Of a stretch of 9,794 nucleotides of DNA, positions 7,449 through 9,794 are shown in pieces. This DNA comes from a bacterium (GTDB taxonomy: Bacteria > Chloroflexota > Dormibacteria > UBA8260 > Bog-877), in the NCBI GenBank assembly GCA_021817185.1, contig JAKAVU010000092.1:1-9794 (forward strand), written 5' to 3'. The notes below the pieces were generated by a model. It saw only the letters and a list, made by a program, of their open reading frames with translations, was not told the DNA's origin and did not search any database. The translations under genes were made by a program, and so were the position numbers. Position 1 is the first letter of the stretch. Each line of letters begins with the position of its first letter.

Positions 7449-8477
7449 TCACCCGAAGGAGGCGATCAGCTCCTCAAAGAGCTCCTGGTCTGGTCTGAGC
7501 TCCGCCTCCCCGAGATCGCGCAGCGGGATGGCGCCCAGCCGCTCCCGGGTGCAGAAGTCCTGCGCCTGCGGATTGATGTACAGCAACCCGGTCACCACCT
7601 CCTTCGAGCGCCGGGCCTGGTCGAGGACCGTGAGGGCGGCCAGACGGTCGGTGGGGTCGTGGTCCGGCCCCAGCTTGCGCAACCGCAGCCGCGAGCCGTC
7701 GTGCAACTCCACGTCGACCACCTCGCCCTCGGGGTAGGACACCTCGACCTCCTGCTGGTGCGGGATGAAGTCGAGTTCCTGAAGCACCAGGTCATGCTGC
7801 TTGAGGTAGGCGTAGCTCTTGGTCGAGCCCTCATGGTCGTTGAAGGTGACGCAGGGACTGATGACGTCCAGGATCGCCGCGCCCCGGTGCGCCAGAGCTG
7901 CTCGCAGCAGCGGCACCAGCTGGGCGCCGTCTCCCGAGAAGCTGCGGGCGACGAAGGAGGCCCCGAGCTGAACCGCCAGCGCGGCGATGTCGATGGTCTC
8001 GAACTCGTTGACCGCGCCCCGCTTCTGAACCGAGCCGAGGTCCGCGGTCGCCGAGAACTGGCCCTTGGTCAGACCGTAGACGCCGTTGTTCTCGACCAAG
8101 TAGGTGCAGTCGAGATTGCGCCGAACCAGATGGCAGAACTGTCCGAGCCCGATGCTGGCGGTGTCACCGTCGCCGGAGATCCCAAGATAGATGAGCTGGC
8201 GGTTGGCGACCGCAGCGCCGGTGGTGACCGCGGGCATCCGCCCGTGGACGGCGTTGAAGGCGTGCGAGCGTTCCATGAAGTACGCGGTCGCCTTGGAGGA
8301 GCAGCCGATCCCGCTCATCTTGGCGACGCGGTAGGGATCGACCCCGCTCTCGAACAGCGCCTTCACCAGGTGATTGGTGATCGAGTTGTGGCCACATCCC
8401 GCGCAGAGCGTGGTCGCGAGCCCCTTGTAATCCTCCCGGGTCAGCCCGAGGCGGTTGGACCTGGTGGCGACCGCCAT
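7449..8477 (-). CDS. korB: 2-oxoacid:ferredoxin oxidoreductase, beta subunit
   Basis: This 342-residue subunit carries thiamine diphosphate and one 4Fe-4S cluster. With KorA it converts a 2-oxoacid, probably 2-oxoglutarate, plus CoA to the acyl-CoA, CO2 and reduced ferredoxin in the cytoplasm. Cluster ligands are probably Cys25 and Cys28 in LCAGCGHN, Cys59 in GIGCSSK and Cys209 in ISPCVTFN. The thiamine diphosphate-Mg motif runs from GDGDTASIG (102-110) to ENNGVYGLTKGQ (129-140). Length and motif order match KorB-type subunits. Its ATG overlaps the korA stop by one base (TGATG), so the two are translationally coupled and made in equal amounts. Pyruvate or branched-chain oxoacids remain possible substrates. 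No ferredoxin gene is visible. Confidence 0.95.
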   Translation of the reverse strand: MAVATRSNRLGLTREDYKGLATTLCAGCGHNSITNHLVKALFESGVDPYRVAKMSGIGCSSKATAYFMERSHAFNAVHGRMPAVTTGAAVANRQLIYLGISGDGDTASIGLGQFCHLVRRNLDCTYLVENNGVYGLTKGQFSATADLGSVQKRGAVNEFETIDIAALAVQLGASFVARSFSGDGAQLVPLLRAALAHRGAAILDVISPCVTFNDHEGSTKSYAYLKQHDLVLQELDFIPHQQEVEVSYPEGEVVDVELHDGSRLRLRKLGPDHDPTDRLAALTVLDQARRSKEVVTGLLYINPQAQDFCTRERLGAIPLRDLGEAELRPDQELFEELIASFG

Positions 8478-9794
8478 CAGCTGCGCCCCCTGGTGCCGAC
8501 CAGCTCGGGGCTCGGGGTCGTCCGGGGCCCCAGCTGCTCCCGCTCGGCCAGCATCTCCACGACATCGTCGGCGAAGAGGGGAAAGCCGTCGAAGTGGAGG
8601 AGTGGGCGGATCCTCCCGGTCAACTCGGGGGGCAGCTCCATGCGCAGGAGCCCCAGCATCTGGGCGTCCCGGTTCTGTTCCACCAGGTAGACCCGCTCAT
8701 GCTGGGCCAGAAACTCGGACACCGCCCTCCCCGGAGGCACCGATCGCAGTCTGAGGTAGGCGGTCGGAAGACCCAGCCGGCGCAACTCCTCCCTGGCCTC
8801 CACGACCGCGGCATCGGAGCTGCCGTAGGCGATGATGCCGACCTCGGCGCCGGGGTCCACCTCCAGCTTCGGCTGGGGCAGCCGCTCGATCCCGGCCTCC
8901 AGCTTGTGGCGCAGCCGTGCCATCACGCGGGGGTAGACCTCCTCGCTCTCGGTGTAGCGGGCGCCCTCGTCATGGCCGCTTCCTCGGGTGAAGTAGGCGG
9001 CCAGCGGGTGGGGCGTCCCCGGCAGGGTGCGCGCGGCGATGCCGTCCCCGTCGACATCGCGATAGCGCTCGAACCGGCTCAGCCGCTGCAGGTCCTCCAC
9101 CTTCAGCACCTTGCCCCGATCAAAGCCGCGCTGCGGATACGGAGGTGGCTCCGACATCCAGAGGTTCATGCCCAGATCGAGGTCCGACAGTATGAATACC
9201 GGGGTCTGCAACCGATCGGCCAGGTCGAACGCGTCTTGGGTCATCGTGTAGGCCTCCAGCACGCTGCCCGGGAGCAGGACCGGATGGCGGGTGTCCCCGT
9301 GGGAGAGCGTGTACGTGAACAGGAGGTCTCCCTGCATGGTCCGGGTGGGCAGGCCGGTCGACGGCCCCACGCGCTGGATGTCCGCGATCACGGCCGGGAT
9401 CTCCGCGTAATAGGCGAGACCGACGAACTCCGCCATCAAGGAGATGCCGGGGCCGGACGTCGCGGTCATGGCGCGCGCCCCGGCCCATCCCGCTCCTACC
9501 ACCATCCCGGCCGCCGCCAGCTCATCCTCGGCCTGGACGATGGCGATCCGGCGCTCGCCGGTCTTTGGATCGACCCTGGTCCGCTCGGCCAGCGCGGTCA
9601 GGTGGTCGGCGACGGACGAGCTCGGAGTGATCGGGTACCACGCGAACACGGTGCAGCCACTCATGAGCGCCCCGAGGGCCATCATCTGGTTGCCCTCCAA
9701 CAGCATCCGACGCCCCGCGGTTTCGGCCGGCCGCACCCTGAGGGATGCGCTGCTTCCGAACATCTCCCGGAAATAGGCGCGCCCGATGCCGATC
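8477..9794 (-). CDS. korA: 2-oxoacid:ferredoxin oxidoreductase, alpha subunit (5' end beyond the window)
   Basis: 438 residues are visible and the frame has no stop up to the right edge. An internal ATG at 9763 has in-frame sequence above it (IGIGRAYFRE), so the gene very probably begins outside, with the gamma domain fused in front as in KorA proteins of around 600 residues. Counting from the first visible residue, the alpha domain starts near LLEGNQMMALGA, followed by YPITPSSSV, the thiamine-domain partner signature. AIVQAEDELAAAGMVVGAGW and ATSGPGISLMAEF follow, then GPSTGLPTRTMQGDLLF and SDLDLGMNLW. The C-terminal part has the transketolase-C-like fold pattern, with the pieces IIAYGSSDAAV and VYLVEQN. 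It forms the operon korA-korB, probably for 2-oxoglutarate to succinyl-CoA. Oxygen-tolerant enzymes of this class work in aerobic actinobacteria such as Mycobacterium. The exact oxoacid cannot be read from the sequence. Confidence 0.94.
   Translation of the reverse strand, partial: IGIGRAYFREMFGSSASLRVRPAETAGRRMLLEGNQMMALGALMSGCTVFAWYPITPSSSVADHLTALAERTRVDPKTGERRIAIVQAEDELAAAGMVVGAGWAGARAMTATSGPGISLMAEFVGLAYYAEIPAVIADIQRVGPSTGLPTRTMQGDLLFTYTLSHGDTRHPVLLPGSVLEAYTMTQDAFDLADRLQTPVFILSDLDLGMNLWMSEPPPYPQRGFDRGKVLKVEDLQRLSRFERYRDVDGDGIAARTLPGTPHPLAAYFTRGSGHDEGARYTESEEVYPRVMARLRHKLEAGIERLPQPKLEVDPGAEVGIIAYGSSDAAVVEAREELRRLGLPTAYLRLRSVPPGRAVSEFLAQHERVYLVEQNRDAQMLGLLRMELPPELTGRIRPLLHFDGFPLFADDVVEMLAEREQLGPRTTPSPELVGTRGRS

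Noticed and set aside
7659..8690. 343-codon open frame on the plus strand opposite korB and the korA end
   Set aside because: It runs antisense across two well-matched Kor genes and has low-complexity composition and no motif.

Overview
The window is GC-rich, densely coded bacterial chromosome with no mobile element, tRNA, rRNA or CRISPR array that I can see. Base composition, TTG/GTG start use, the LytS-type kinase, the citrate synthase type and an aerobic-style KorAB suggest Actinomycetota or a related high-GC lineage such as Chloroflexota or Dormibacterota. I cannot fix the phylum from the sequence alone.

Layout: (1) 26-1213, minus: LytS-family sensor histidine kinase, reading off the left edge towards a probable response regulator outside the window. 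(2) 1438-4087, plus: acetyl-CoA synthetase (acsA), then after 64 bases an AceTr/SatP acetate transporter. A perfect 15-bp hairpin closes this unit and fills most of the 49-base gap to the next, convergent gene. (3) 4137-5345, minus: MFS exporter of DHA1 type with a TTG start. (4) 5499-6826, plus: an unrecognised 51-residue single-span membrane microprotein whose stop codon overlaps the TTG start of a citrate synthase in TTGA. (5) 6827-6905: overlapping GC-rich hairpins between convergent genes. (6) 6906-9794, minus: a small secreted or anchored DUF5666-like protein, korB, and korA cut by the right edge.

How the genes fit together: acetate uptake (SatP), activation to acetyl-CoA (Acs), condensation with oxaloacetate (citrate synthase) and ferredoxin-linked 2-oxoacid oxidation or reductive carboxylation (KorAB) form a C2 to TCA-cycle neighbourhood. 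The divergent kinase next to acsA is a plausible regulator of acetate use, but that link is inference.

The least expected items are the microprotein coupled to citrate synthase, a palindrome overlapping its ribosome binding site and probable -10 box, and a perfect TCTAAG-N5-TCTAAG tandem repeat upstream of the secreted protein gene, which looks like an OmpR/CpxR-type response-regulator site. I see no clear sign of a wholly new multi-gene system.
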